Below are positions 35,326 through 44,192 of a DNA stretch of 64,000 nucleotides, piece by piece. Location of the stretch: contig JACKNC010000002.1 in assembly GCA_024235095.1 (NCBI GenBank), positions 1 to 64,000 of the forward strand, read 5' to 3'. Position numbers and translations under genes: made by a program. This DNA is from Gammaproteobacteria bacterium. Lineage in GTDB: Bacteria > Pseudomonadota > Gammaproteobacteria > Competibacterales > Competibacteraceae. Positions within the stretch are counted from its first letter, which is position 1. The number at the start of each line of letters is the position of its first letter. A model generated the notes under the pieces. It was not told the origin of the DNA. It searched no databases and was given only the letters and a program-made list of their open reading frames with translations.

Positions 35326-35689
35326 ATCGTCCTCCTTTGGACTTTCCATTAAGTTACTAAAGTCGAAACACTGTTTAGGCATCTTGTCCCAAGGGTAAAG
35401 AACTTCCACTGTTTTATGTTTATTATAGCAAAAAACTGGCTTTTTTCTGCGGTTTTTAGCACACAGGTTGTGCGACAGAAATCTAAGTGGGGGTTATGGT
35501 CTCGCAACCTGATTAGCCCGCATTCCAAACTACCCCGGCGCTTCGCGCCATCCCTCTTTCTTGAAAAGGAGGGGAATTCTGGAATGTGAGGCTATCAGCA
35601 AACAAGGCTATAGCTTTCCCTTTACGCCGGGGCAATCAATGGTTAGATTGACCGCCATTTTCGTTCCACTCACCCGACAATGAGATCGC
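35326..35689. other. Spacer with hairpins upstream of ettA
   Basis: A gene-free divergent spacer. GGCGCTTCGCGCC (35537-35549) forms a tight hairpin inside a larger weak palindrome with CATTCCA (35521-35527) and TGGAATG (about 35580-35586) as outer arms. No ORF is convincing. The left part is AT-rich and probably holds promoters for the Cache gene and for ettA. Confidence 0.45.
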
Positions 35690-37354
35690 ATGGCCCAATA
35701 CATCTACACCATGAACCGCGTGGGCAAGCTCGTACCGCCCAAGCGGGAAATCCTCAAGGACATTTCGCTGTCCTTCTTCCCCGGCGCCAAAATTGGCGTT
35801 CTGGGCCTGAACGGTTCCGGTAAATCCACCCTGCTGCGGATTATGGCCGGCGTCGATACTGATATTCTCGGCGAGGCTCGCCCCCAGCCGGGCATCCACA
35901 TCGGGTTTCTGCCGCAGGAGCCGCACCTGGATACTGCCAAGGATGTGCGCGGTAATGTCGAGGAAGCGGTTGCGCCCATCAAGGCCGCGCAAGCCCGGCT
36001 TGATGAAGTCTACGCTGCTTATGCGGACCCCGATGCTGACTTTGACAAGTTAGCGGCTGAACAGGCGGATCTTGAAGCCTACCTGCAAACAACGGATGGT
36101 CATAACCTGGACCGCACTCTGGACGTCGCTGCGGATGCGCTGCGCCTGCCGCCCTGGGATGCGGATGTCGCCCAACTCTCCGGTGGTGAACGACGCCGGG
36201 TCGCGTTGTGCCGATTGTTACTGTCCAAACCCGACATGTTGTTGCTGGACGAACCGACCAATCACCTTGACGCTGAATCCGTGGCTTGGCTGGAGCGTTT
36301 CCTCCAGGAATATCCTGGTACTGTAGTGGCCGTGACCCATGATCGTTATTTCCTGGACAATGTCGCCGGCTGGATTCTGGAACTGGATCGAGGTCGCGGC
36401 ATTCCCTGGGAAGGCAACTACTCGTCCTGGCTGGATCAGAAGGAGAAGCGTCTGGAGATCGAGGAGAAGCAGGAAACGGCGCATATCAAGGCAATGAAAG
36501 CCGAGCTGGAATGGGTGCGCGCCAATCCCAAGGGTCGCCACGCCAAGAGTAAGGCGCGCGTCGCCCGCTTTGAGGATCTGGAGTCGCAGGAATTTCAAAA
36601 GCGCAACGAAACCCAGGAACTCTATATTCCACCGGGGCCGCGCTTGGGTGATTTGGTCATCGAGGCGACGCACTTGCGCAAGGGTTTTGGCGACCGGTTA
36701 CTGATTGAGGATCTGGACTTCAATCTGCCCAAGGGCGGCATCGTCGGCGTTATCGGCCCTAACGGCGCAGGTAAAACCACCCTATTTCGGATGCTGGTTG
36801 GACAAGAGCAACCCGACAGTGGAACACTGCGGATTGGCGATACCGTGAAGCTGGCCTATGTCGATCAATCGCGGGATAGTCTGGCGCCGAATAAGACGGT
36901 CTGGCAGGAAATCTCTGATGAACTGGATGTGATTGCTATCGGTAGTTATCAGACGAATTCCCGGGCTTATGTGGGGCGTTTCAACTTCAGGGGACCCGAC
37001 CAGCAAAAGTTCGTTAAGGATCTGTCGGGTGGTGAACGCAACCGGGTGCATCTGGCCAAGTTGTTGAAGAGCGGCGGTAATGTGTTGCTGTTGGACGAAC
37101 CGACCAACGACCTGGATGTGGAGACGTTGCGTGCGCTCGAAGAGGCGCTATTGGCGTTTGCCGGATGCGCGGTGATTATTTCCCATGACCGATGGTTCCT
37201 GGACCGCGTGGCTACCCATATCCTGGCGTTTGAAGGCGATTCCCAGGTGGTGTGGTTTGAAGGCAACTACGCGGATTATGAAGCCGACCGCAAGCGACGG
37301 TTGGGCGTGGAAGCGGATCAACCGCACCGGATCAAGTATCGAAAGCTGGCTTAG
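35690..37354 (+). CDS. ettA: Energy-dependent translational throttle protein EttA (ABC-F)
   Basis: A cytosolic ABC-F ATPase that binds the ribosomal E site and gates the first elongation steps according to the ATP/ADP ratio. It is 554 residues against 555 in E. coli, and nearly collinear. First Walker A is GVLGLNGSGKSTLLRIM; signature LSGGERRRVALCRLLL; Walker B DMLLLDEPTNHLDAESVAWL. The linker carries the arm and P-site region (SWLDQKEKRLEIEEKQE, KGRHAKSKARVARFEDLESQ). Second Walker A is IGPNGAGKTTLFRM; second Walker B NVLLLDEPTNDLDVETLRAL. It has two ABC domains and no membrane segments. Confidence 0.96.
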   Translation: MAQYIYTMNRVGKLVPPKREILKDISLSFFPGAKIGVLGLNGSGKSTLLRIMAGVDTDILGEARPQPGIHIGFLPQEPHLDTAKDVRGNVEEAVAPIKAAQARLDEVYAAYADPDADFDKLAAEQADLEAYLQTTDGHNLDRTLDVAADALRLPPWDADVAQLSGGERRRVALCRLLLSKPDMLLLDEPTNHLDAESVAWLERFLQEYPGTVVAVTHDRYFLDNVAGWILELDRGRGIPWEGNYSSWLDQKEKRLEIEEKQETAHIKAMKAELEWVRANPKGRHAKSKARVARFEDLESQEFQKRNETQELYIPPGPRLGDLVIEATHLRKGFGDRLLIEDLDFNLPKGGIVGVIGPNGAGKTTLFRMLVGQEQPDSGTLRIGDTVKLAYVDQSRDSLAPNKTVWQEISDELDVIAIGSYQTNSRAYVGRFNFRGPDQQKFVKDLSGGERNRVHLAKLLKSGGNVLLLDEPTNDLDVETLRALEEALLAFAGCAVIISHDRWFLDRVATHILAFEGDSQVVWFEGNYADYEADRKRRLGVEADQPHRIKYRKLA

Positions 37355-37421
37355 AGAGTCCAGGTTAAATATTTCCATGAAATAAATCTGGCTATTTGGG
37401 GTCTACAGAAGAACTAAAGTT

Positions 37422-37697
37422 ATGAGGATGGACATCGTCATGCTAAGACCACTGATTCCCCAAGGTGAGGCTTTACGCCATGCGTTTCAATGGATCGCCG
37501 AGCAGGGGCATTGCACCCTCGCCACCGTTGAACAGGCCAGTTTGCGCTTTGATCTGACGCCGTGTGATGAGGAATTTCTGTTGCAACAGTTTGTTCATCA
37601 CCACGGCGCGGCTAGCGATGCCGTGGCCGGTAGTGATTCGCCGTTTCCCGCAACCCTTCTCACGCAAACGGGCGGGGGGAATGCGCAATTCTACTGA
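37422..37697 (+). CDS. Small protein of unknown function
   Basis: A 91-residue frame (MLRPLIPQGEALRHAFQWIA..., ATG at 37440 as a possible true start, then FDLTPCDEEFLLQQFVHHHG). The first 60 residues look like a compact helical unit and use codons like the neighbours; the end is Gly/Ser-rich. I do not recognise a family. It lies between ettA and a palindrome, and is convergent with lpdA. Confidence 0.45.
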   Translation: MRMDIVMLRPLIPQGEALRHAFQWIAEQGHCTLATVEQASLRFDLTPCDEEFLLQQFVHHHGAASDAVAGSDSPFPATLLTQTGGGNAQFY

Positions 37698-37698
37698 C

Positions 37699-37756
37699 TG
37701 TAGGAACCGGCCTGCTGGCAATCATTCGTAAAATCGCCAGCAAGTCGACGCCTACA
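37699..37756. terminator. Stem-loop between convergent genes
   Basis: TGTAGG (37699-37704) pairs with CCTACA (37751-37756), and inside it GCTGGC (37714-37719) pairs with GCCAGC (37736-37741). It lies directly between the small gene and the 3' end of lpdA, fitting a bidirectional terminator or a REP-like element. Confidence 0.45.
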
Positions 37757-37765
37757 AATCACGAT

Positions 37766-39541
37766 TCACCGTTTCCGCATGGGCGGCAAGTCCGTACAAA
37801 CGCCCTCGAAGACTTCGGCGGCCATGCCCACCGACTCACCCAGCGTCGGATGAGGATGGATGGTCTTGCCGATATCGACCGGATCACAGCCCATTTCAAT
37901 CGCCAGCGCCAACTCGCTAATCAGATCGCCGGCATGTGTGCCAACGATGCCGCCGCCAATAATGCGATGGGTTTCCTCATCGAAAATCAGCTTGGTAAAC
38001 CCTTCGTCGCGGGTATTGGCGATGGCGCGTCCGGAGGCCGCCCAGGGGAATTTACCGACGCCAACCTTGCAGCCTTGCTGTTTGGCTTCCGCTTCGGTCA
38101 GACCGACCCAGGCCACTTCGGGATCGGTGTAGGCCACGCCAGGAATGACTCGGGCGTCGAAGAAGCTCTTCTGGCCAGCGGCAGCTTCAGCGGCGACGTG
38201 CGCCTCATGCACGGCTTTGTGGGCCAGCATCGGTTGACCAACGATGTCGCCAATGGCGAAGATGTGCGGCACATCGGTGCGCATCTGTTTGTCCACGTTG
38301 ATGAAACCTCGGTCTGTGACGGCAACGCCCGCCTTATCGGCGCTAATCTTGTTGCCATTGGGCGTCCTGCCAGCCGATTGCAGAATCAGGTCATATAACT
38401 GCGGCTCGGCGGGTGCATGGTCGCCTTCAAAGGTAACGAGCAGTCCTTCGGGCTTGGCCTCGACCGCGACCGTTTTAGTTTTTAGCATAATCTTGTCAAA
38501 GCGTGCGGCATTCTTCTTCTCCCACACTTTGACCAAATCGCGATCCGGCCCTTGCATGAGTGCATCCAGCATTTCGACGACTTCGATACGCGCGCCTAGC
38601 GTCGAATAGACCGTGGCCATCTCCAGCCCGATGATGCCGCCGCCCAGCACCAGCATCCGTTTCGGAATGAAGGGCAGTTCGAGCGCGCCAGTGGAGTCGA
38701 CAATGCGCGGGTCGTCGGGAATGAAGGGTAAATGCACGGCCTGGCTACCAGCGGCGATAATGCAGTTCTGAAAACGGATAATCTTTTTATCGCCGGTCTT
38801 GTCCTGACCGGCGCCGGTCGTCAGTTCAACTTCCAGGTGATGGGGGTCGAGGAAGTGACCATAACCGCGCACGGTTTCTACCTTGCGCGCCTTGGCCATG
38901 CCGGCTAAGCCGCCCGTCAATTTGCTAACAACCTTGGCTTTGTGCGCGCGCAGTTTGTCAAGATCGACGGTCGGTGCGCCAAACGACACGCCTAGATCCG
39001 CAAAATGCGCTACTTCGTCCATGACCGCCGCAACGTGCAGCAGCGCCTTGGAGGGAATGCAGCCGACGTTCAGGCACACGCCGCCCAGGCTGGGATAGCG
39101 CTCCACGAGTACAGTCTTCATGCCGAGATCGGCGGAACGGAACGCAGCGGAGTAACCCCCGGGACCCGCGCCCAGCACCAGCATTTCACATTCGAGGTCA
39201 ACTTGGCCGGAGAACACGCCCGCAACGGGCGCAGGGGCTGCGGGTTTGGGAGCCGGCGTAGATGTCTCTTGTCTGGCGGGAGCGGGACTGGGAGCCGCTT
39301 CAGCGGCTTCCACCGTGATAAGTAACGAACCCTCGGACACTTTGTCGCCAATTTTGATCTTGACCTCAGCGACATTGCCGGCGACCGTGGAAGGCACCTC
39401 CATGCTGGCTTTGTCCGATTCCAGGGTAATAATTGGGTCTTCAACCTTAATGGCGTCGCCAGGCTTGACGAATATTTCGATAACCGGTACGTCCTTGAAA
39501 TCGCCGATGTCGGGGACTTTTACTTCAACCAATGGGTTCAT
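37766..39541 (-). CDS. lpdA: Dihydrolipoamide dehydrogenase with N-terminal lipoyl domain
   Basis: E3 flavoprotein regenerating lipoamide in 2-oxoacid dehydrogenase complexes. It is 591 residues. Residues 1-80 are a lipoyl domain with the modification site Lys44 in LESDKASMEVP; a Pro/Ala linker (to about 118) follows. Then come the FAD motif LGAGPGGYSAAF, the redox-active disulfide GGVCLNVGCIPSK (Cys about 154 and 159), the NAD motif VLGGGIIGLEMATVYSTLGA and the C-terminal HPHPTLGE with the catalytic His-Glu pair. Such lipoyl-E3 fusions are known, for example in Neisseria. E1 and E2 genes are not adjacent here. Confidence 0.95.
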   Translation of the reverse strand: MNPLVEVKVPDIGDFKDVPVIEIFVKPGDAIKVEDPIITLESDKASMEVPSTVAGNVAEVKIKIGDKVSEGSLLITVEAAEAAPSPAPARQETSTPAPKPAAPAPVAGVFSGQVDLECEMLVLGAGPGGYSAAFRSADLGMKTVLVERYPSLGGVCLNVGCIPSKALLHVAAVMDEVAHFADLGVSFGAPTVDLDKLRAHKAKVVSKLTGGLAGMAKARKVETVRGYGHFLDPHHLEVELTTGAGQDKTGDKKIIRFQNCIIAAGSQAVHLPFIPDDPRIVDSTGALELPFIPKRMLVLGGGIIGLEMATVYSTLGARIEVVEMLDALMQGPDRDLVKVWEKKNAARFDKIMLKTKTVAVEAKPEGLLVTFEGDHAPAEPQLYDLILQSAGRTPNGNKISADKAGVAVTDRGFINVDKQMRTDVPHIFAIGDIVGQPMLAHKAVHEAHVAAEAAAGQKSFFDARVIPGVAYTDPEVAWVGLTEAEAKQQGCKVGVGKFPWAASGRAIANTRDEGFTKLIFDEETHRIIGGGIVGTHAGDLISELALAIEMGCDPVDIGKTIHPHPTLGESVGMAAEVFEGVCTDLPPMRKR

Positions 39542-39660
39542 AGTCTTGATCTTGTCTCGGGCTTGAACGGGGGCCGGCAGCGGTTTGCCGGGATTTGGAA
39601 AAAGTATAGTCGCTCAGATCATCGTTCACTTCATTCTTCGCCTGTGAACGTCAACACAAC

Positions 39661-42252
39661 CTAATCCAGCAACCTCTTCAATCGTTGCAACTCCGCCATC
39701 GCCTGTTCCGAAGTCAGCATTTCGGGATCGAGATCGGCCAGCACGGCAACGACTGGGTGAACCTCCGCGCCGAATAAGGTCAATTGCGGCTTTACTTCTG
39801 GGCGCGCGGGTAATTCCCGGCGCAGCATTTGCCGCTCCAGCAGTCGCAGGCGCTGGCGGGCCTGCTGAATCACTACGGGCGGCACACCCGCCAGGGCGGC
39901 GACTTGCAGGCCATAGCTGCGGCTGGCTGGTCCATCTTGCACCCGATGCAGAAACACGATGCTGTCGCCATGCTCCGCCGCGTCCAGATGAATGTTGGCG
40001 ATGCCCGATTGTTCGTCCGGCAGGCGGGTTAGCTCGAAGTAATGGGTCGCAAACAGGGTGAAAGCGCGCACAGTGCGGGCCAGGTGTGCGGCGCAGGCCC
40101 AAGCCAGCGCCAGACCGTCGAAGGTGCTGGTGCCGCGTCCAATTTCGTCGATCAGCACCAGACTGTGCGGTGTGGCGTTGTGCAGGATGTTGGCTGCTTC
40201 GCTCATTTCCACCATAAACGTCGAGCGCCCGCCGGCCAGATCGTCGGAGGCGCCGATGCGGGTGAAAATGCGGTCGATGGGGCCGATCACCGCACGTTCG
40301 GCAGGGACGAAGCTGCCCAGATGCGTCAGCAACACGATCAGGGCGGTCTGGCGCATGAAGGTCGACTTCCCCCCCAAATTTGGACCCGTAACGATTAGCA
40401 TCCGGCGTTGTTCCGGTTCCAGATACAAGTCATTAGGGACAAACGGCTCGTCTAGCACCTGTTCGACGACAGGATGCCGTCCGGTGGTGATAGCGATACC
40501 GGGTTGGTCCACCAATTCTGGAGGATGCCACTGCAAAGCGGCGGCGCGTTCCGCCAGGTTGCTCAGCACATCCAGTTCCGCTAGGGCGGCGGCGCTGGCC
40601 TGCAAACCGGCCAATTGAATCCGCAATTGTTCCAGCAACCCGTCATACAGCGCCTTTTCCCGCGCCAGCGCCCGTTCCTGGGCGTGCAGCACCTTGTGTT
40701 CGAATTCCTGCAATTCCGGGATGATGTAGCGCTCTGCGCCTTTCAGGGTCTGTCGGCGATGGTAATCTGGCGGCACCGCCTGGGCTTGGGTGCGGCTGAC
40801 TTCGATATAATAGCCATGCACCCGGTTGAAACCGACCTTGAGGTTGGTGATGCCGGTGCGCTGGCGTTCGCGGGCTTCGAGATCGATCAGGTATTGATCG
40901 GCGCGCTCGCTTAGCCCACGCAGTTCGTCCAGTTCGGCATCATAACCGAGCGCGATCACGCCGCCATCGCGGATGAGTTGCGGGGGATTTTGGACAATGG
41001 CGCGGTTCAACAGATCGCAGATTTCGGGATGGGTTCCAGCGCGTTGGGCCAATTCCCGCAGCAGGGGCGCGTCGCAGACTTTCAGAAACTGTTGCAGACC
41101 CGGCAGGCGACCGAGCGCGTCGGCCAGGGTGGTCAAATCGCGGGGCCGGGCCGATTTCAGGGCGACCCGGGCTAGAATGCGTTCGACATCGCCAGTTCCC
41201 CGGAGCACGCCGCGCAGGTATTCGTAACCGCCATTGTCCAGCAGTTGCCGGAGACTGGCGTGGCGCTGGCGCAGCAGGGTCTGGTCGCGCAGGGGCCGAT
41301 GTATCCAGCGCCGCAGTAGTCGCGCACCCATCGGCGTCACGCAGCGGTCAAGGATGCCGAGGAGCGTGTGTTCCGGCGTGCCGCTCAGACTGTATTCGAG
41401 TTCCAGATTACGCCGACTGGCGGCGTCGAGAATCACACTGTCTTCGTGGCGTTCGACGCGCAATCCGGTGAGGTGTGGCAGCGCCGCCCGTTGGGTGTCC
41501 TTGACGTATTGCAGCAGGCAACCAGCGGCGGCGACTGCGATCGGTTGGTCGGCGCAGCCGAAGCCATCGAGATTGTGAACGGCGAATTGGTTGCACAACA
41601 TCCGAGCTGCGCTGTCCCGGTCGAAATGCCAGGGCGCTTGCTGGCGCAGGCCGGGATGGTCGCGCCAAACGCCGGGTGGGGTGAAGTCTTCGGGAATCAG
41701 TAGTTCTGCCGGTTTCAAGCGCTCTAACTCGCTGAGCAAGGCGGTTTCGCTGTGCAGTTGGGTGACGGTGAACCGTCCACCGCTCAGGTCTAGATGAGCC
41801 AGACCCCAGGTGTTTTTGACCTGATGCAGCGCAGCCAGCAGGTTGTCGCGGTGCTCGTCGAGCAGGGCTTCGTCGGTCAGGGTGCCGGGGGTGACGATGC
41901 GCGTGACTCGGCGCTCGACCGGTCCCTTGCTGGTGGCGGGATCGCCGATTTGTTCGCAGATGGCCACGGATTGGCCAAGTTTAACCAGTTTGGCGAGGTA
42001 GCTTTCCACGGCGTGGAAGGGGACGCCGGCCATGGGGATGGGCGCGCCAGCGGACTGGCCGCGGGTGGTGAGGGTGATGTTGAGTAGTTCGGCGGCGTGC
42101 TGGGCGTCGGTGTAGAACAGTTCGTAGAAGTCCCCCATGCGGTAGAACAGCAGAATGCTGGGATGCTCGGCCTTGATGCGCAGGTATTGCTGCATCATCG
42201 GAGTGTGTTGGGAGAAGTCGGGATCGGGGGCGAGTGTTGCAGGTTTTTTCAT
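39661..42252 (-). CDS. mutS: DNA mismatch repair protein MutS
   Basis: Mismatch-recognition ATPase of 863 residues (E. coli 853). The mismatch-reading Phe-X-Glu is in RMGDFYELF (Phe42, Glu44). The lever and clamp regions are followed by Walker A TGPNLGGKSTFMRQTALIVL (about 622) and Walker B LVLIDEIGRGTSTFDGLALA; the C-terminal QLTLFGAEVHP and a tetramerisation-type tail are present. One position of the usual GPNMGGKST is Leu, a conservative change. It is transcribed toward lpdA, with 119 bases between. Confidence 0.97.
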   Translation of the reverse strand: MKKPATLAPDPDFSQHTPMMQQYLRIKAEHPSILLFYRMGDFYELFYTDAQHAAELLNITLTTRGQSAGAPIPMAGVPFHAVESYLAKLVKLGQSVAICEQIGDPATSKGPVERRVTRIVTPGTLTDEALLDEHRDNLLAALHQVKNTWGLAHLDLSGGRFTVTQLHSETALLSELERLKPAELLIPEDFTPPGVWRDHPGLRQQAPWHFDRDSAARMLCNQFAVHNLDGFGCADQPIAVAAAGCLLQYVKDTQRAALPHLTGLRVERHEDSVILDAASRRNLELEYSLSGTPEHTLLGILDRCVTPMGARLLRRWIHRPLRDQTLLRQRHASLRQLLDNGGYEYLRGVLRGTGDVERILARVALKSARPRDLTTLADALGRLPGLQQFLKVCDAPLLRELAQRAGTHPEICDLLNRAIVQNPPQLIRDGGVIALGYDAELDELRGLSERADQYLIDLEARERQRTGITNLKVGFNRVHGYYIEVSRTQAQAVPPDYHRRQTLKGAERYIIPELQEFEHKVLHAQERALAREKALYDGLLEQLRIQLAGLQASAAALAELDVLSNLAERAAALQWHPPELVDQPGIAITTGRHPVVEQVLDEPFVPNDLYLEPEQRRMLIVTGPNLGGKSTFMRQTALIVLLTHLGSFVPAERAVIGPIDRIFTRIGASDDLAGGRSTFMVEMSEAANILHNATPHSLVLIDEIGRGTSTFDGLALAWACAAHLARTVRAFTLFATHYFELTRLPDEQSGIANIHLDAAEHGDSIVFLHRVQDGPASRSYGLQVAALAGVPPVVIQQARQRLRLLERQMLRRELPARPEVKPQLTLFGAEVHPVVAVLADLDPEMLTSEQAMAELQRLKRLLD

Positions 42253-42396
42253 GAGTGCAACCGAGGTAAGCAGTCGGTTTTTTCAGAGGCTCTGAATTGA
42301 AGCAATCGCTGTTCAGTGCGAGCTTGGAGGACGGATCAGGCTTTCGGCGGGAATGCCCAAGGTTTGAGGCTATTTTCGGCTCATGTTGAGGGCCAT

Positions 42397-43416
42397 TCAG
42401 GCGTGAAAGACCTCATCCAGGCTGGCGGCGTCGAGAATGCGGTCACCCCACTGTTCAAGCTGTTCCGTCGTGGCCGAGCCGATACGCGCCACTAACTCGC
42501 TCGGCAAGGGGCCGAAACGCCGCGCCAACAACCGCTGCAACAGCAGAGCCTCGCCCTTCTCGATGCCCTTCTCGATGCCCTTCTCGATGCCCTTCTCGAT
42601 GCCCTTCTCGATGCCCTTCTCGATGCCTTTCTCGATACCTTTCTCGATACCCTGTTGCTCATACTCGCGGGCCCATGTTTCAAACCGGTCAGTCAGCGTC
42701 ATCTTTAACTCCTGCAAATCACGCACTTTCGGCAGCACCAGGCGGTTCTGGCTATGCCGCTGCACCATTGCTCGAATCCAGATCGCAAAAATCCGCTTGA
42801 GTTCGGGATTCTCTCCCAGCCAGTCATTCAACAGATCGATCAATTCGATCAACGAAACAGCGCGGTCGGGGCGCTCAAACCGCATCGCCGCCGCGACCAG
42901 GTTTTGCATCTTCGCCAGTTCAGCGACCGGGTAGCGGTGCTCGTCAATCAGCAGATATTCCATCTGCGGCAGATACTGGGCCACTAACCCCGGAACCTTA
43001 GGGATCAGGTCAGCGATGTTGGTCTTGGCGGTCCATTTTCGATCACCGTTATACAACACGATGGGCAGCACCGGCGGCAGACGCCGCTTGGGCAACACCT
43101 GCTTTTGCCGGATCAGATCCTGATACAGCAAGCCGACGTAGGTCATGATGCGCACCGCCATCCAGGCGTCGACGGTACTCTGGAATTCGATCAGCAGGTA
43201 GAGATAAACCCATTCTCCGTCCACCTTCACCCGCCACACGATGTCATCCGCCCGATCACGCAGATCGTCGGTGATGTAGCTGCCCGAGACCCGTTCCAGG
43301 GTGCGGTAGTCCAGGCGATGCAACCAGGTGTCCGGGATGAAACCGAGAATAAGGTCGCGCACCACTTCCGGGGCGGCGAACAAGGTTTTGTACGAAGCGT
43401 CGTCTTCGTGGTTCAT
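42397..43416 (-). CDS. Rpn-family recombination-promoting nuclease / PD-(D/E)XK transposase-like
   Basis: A 339-residue protein. The N-terminal part has the Rpn/YhgA-like nuclease layout (DASYKTLFAAPEVVRDLILG, DIVWRVKVDGEWVYLYLLIE, FQSTVDAWMAVRIMTYVGLL), with the Asp and Glu-X-Gln of the PD-(D/E)XK core. After a helical region, a linker of eight exact GIEK units (about 254-285) joins a DUF4351-type C-terminal domain (LLLQRLLARRFGPLPSELVA). Such proteins are often annotated as putative transposases, but no inverted repeats flank this one. Family members promote RecA-independent recombination and act in some antiphage contexts; the role here is unknown. Confidence 0.82.
   Translation of the reverse strand: MNHEDDASYKTLFAAPEVVRDLILGFIPDTWLHRLDYRTLERVSGSYITDDLRDRADDIVWRVKVDGEWVYLYLLIEFQSTVDAWMAVRIMTYVGLLYQDLIRQKQVLPKRRLPPVLPIVLYNGDRKWTAKTNIADLIPKVPGLVAQYLPQMEYLLIDEHRYPVAELAKMQNLVAAAMRFERPDRAVSLIELIDLLNDWLGENPELKRIFAIWIRAMVQRHSQNRLVLPKVRDLQELKMTLTDRFETWAREYEQQGIEKGIEKGIEKGIEKGIEKGIEKGIEKGIEKGEALLLQRLLARRFGPLPSELVARIGSATTEQLEQWGDRILDAASLDEVFHA
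42562..42657 (-). repeat. 12-base tandem repeat, 8 copies, within the Rpn-like gene
   Basis: Eight units of a 12-base repeat, CTCGATGCCCTT on the plus strand, encode (GIEK)8. The five to six inner copies are identical at DNA level and the distal ones vary only at third positions, so the array is likely to expand or contract by slippage in steps that keep the frame. Confidence 0.9.
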
Positions 43417-44192
43417 GGCTTATCGTAGCGCGCTTTGACGGAGTGCGCAGCCCCGGTTGGAGGCATTTGCGCAAGGAGAGGCGGTCTTGGTGCGCCTGAG
43501 GCCGGGGCCGGTTTTGTCAGAAAATTTTACAGCGCTTTTGGGCCTGATCACGGATTTAAGCGGAAAAAGGATTAGTGTAAGGATTCATGCAGAATCAGAA
43601 CTATAAAAACAAGCCATTGATAATAGAGATTTATTTCCATTATCACCAAAAGGTGAACCATCGGATATTGTGATGAGGATTAAGGTGATCCTTTTTCCTC
43701 GGCAAAACAGATATTTTCAAGTAAATGATTTTTATAAAAATAATTATTTAAATTTCGTAACCCTTTATCCCCAGTTTCGATTTCGCTTAAATCCTTACAC
43801 TGGCCCAAAAAGGCGTTTGAAGCAAAGGGCTATCAGAAAATTTTACAGTGGCGTTTCGTTTAATTCAGCTCTTTCCGTGCCTCGTGCAGATCCGCGAGCA
43901 GCTGAGACGACAGATAGCGCAATCCCTCCACATCCAAGGACTGGATGTAGGCATCATCAATCTGTCGGAGGTTATAATCACTCAGGCGCATGGATGGATC
44001 AAAACACGGTAACCGGGTCGGTCACGAGGCGCGAATCAGCCTTCAGTGTCCCACGGCGCTCAACCAAAAGGAAGGGGGGTCTGAATGCTTACCGACGAAC
44101 TTTGATTCCGGGAAAATTTACAGGATGAGATAGGTTTTAACCTGTTCATTCAGCGTGATCATTTACTTATTACTGAGTCATGGACCAGAACA
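43417..44192. other. Long spacer with a transposase fragment and AT-rich DNA
   Basis: The spacer between the divergent Rpn-like gene and radA. The segment 43560-43800 is AT-rich. TCAGAAAATTTTACAG occurs twice (about 43516 and 43834), and GTGTAAGGATT-type sequences occur in opposite orientation around 43575 and 43790, suggesting remains of an insertion. Apart from the 43-codon transposase-like remnant no gene is supported. Confidence 0.5.
43860..43991 (-). pseudogene. Transposase N-terminal remnant (IS66-like)
   Basis: A 43-residue minus-strand frame, MRLSDYNLRQIDDAYIQSLD continuing to LLADLHEARKELN and a stop. It resembles the N-terminal helical segment of some IS66-type transposases, which normally continues with an Asn/Pro/Ser-rich stretch; here a stop cuts it off at that point. 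No catalytic part remains. Assignment rests on memory of the family pattern only. Confidence 0.4.
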
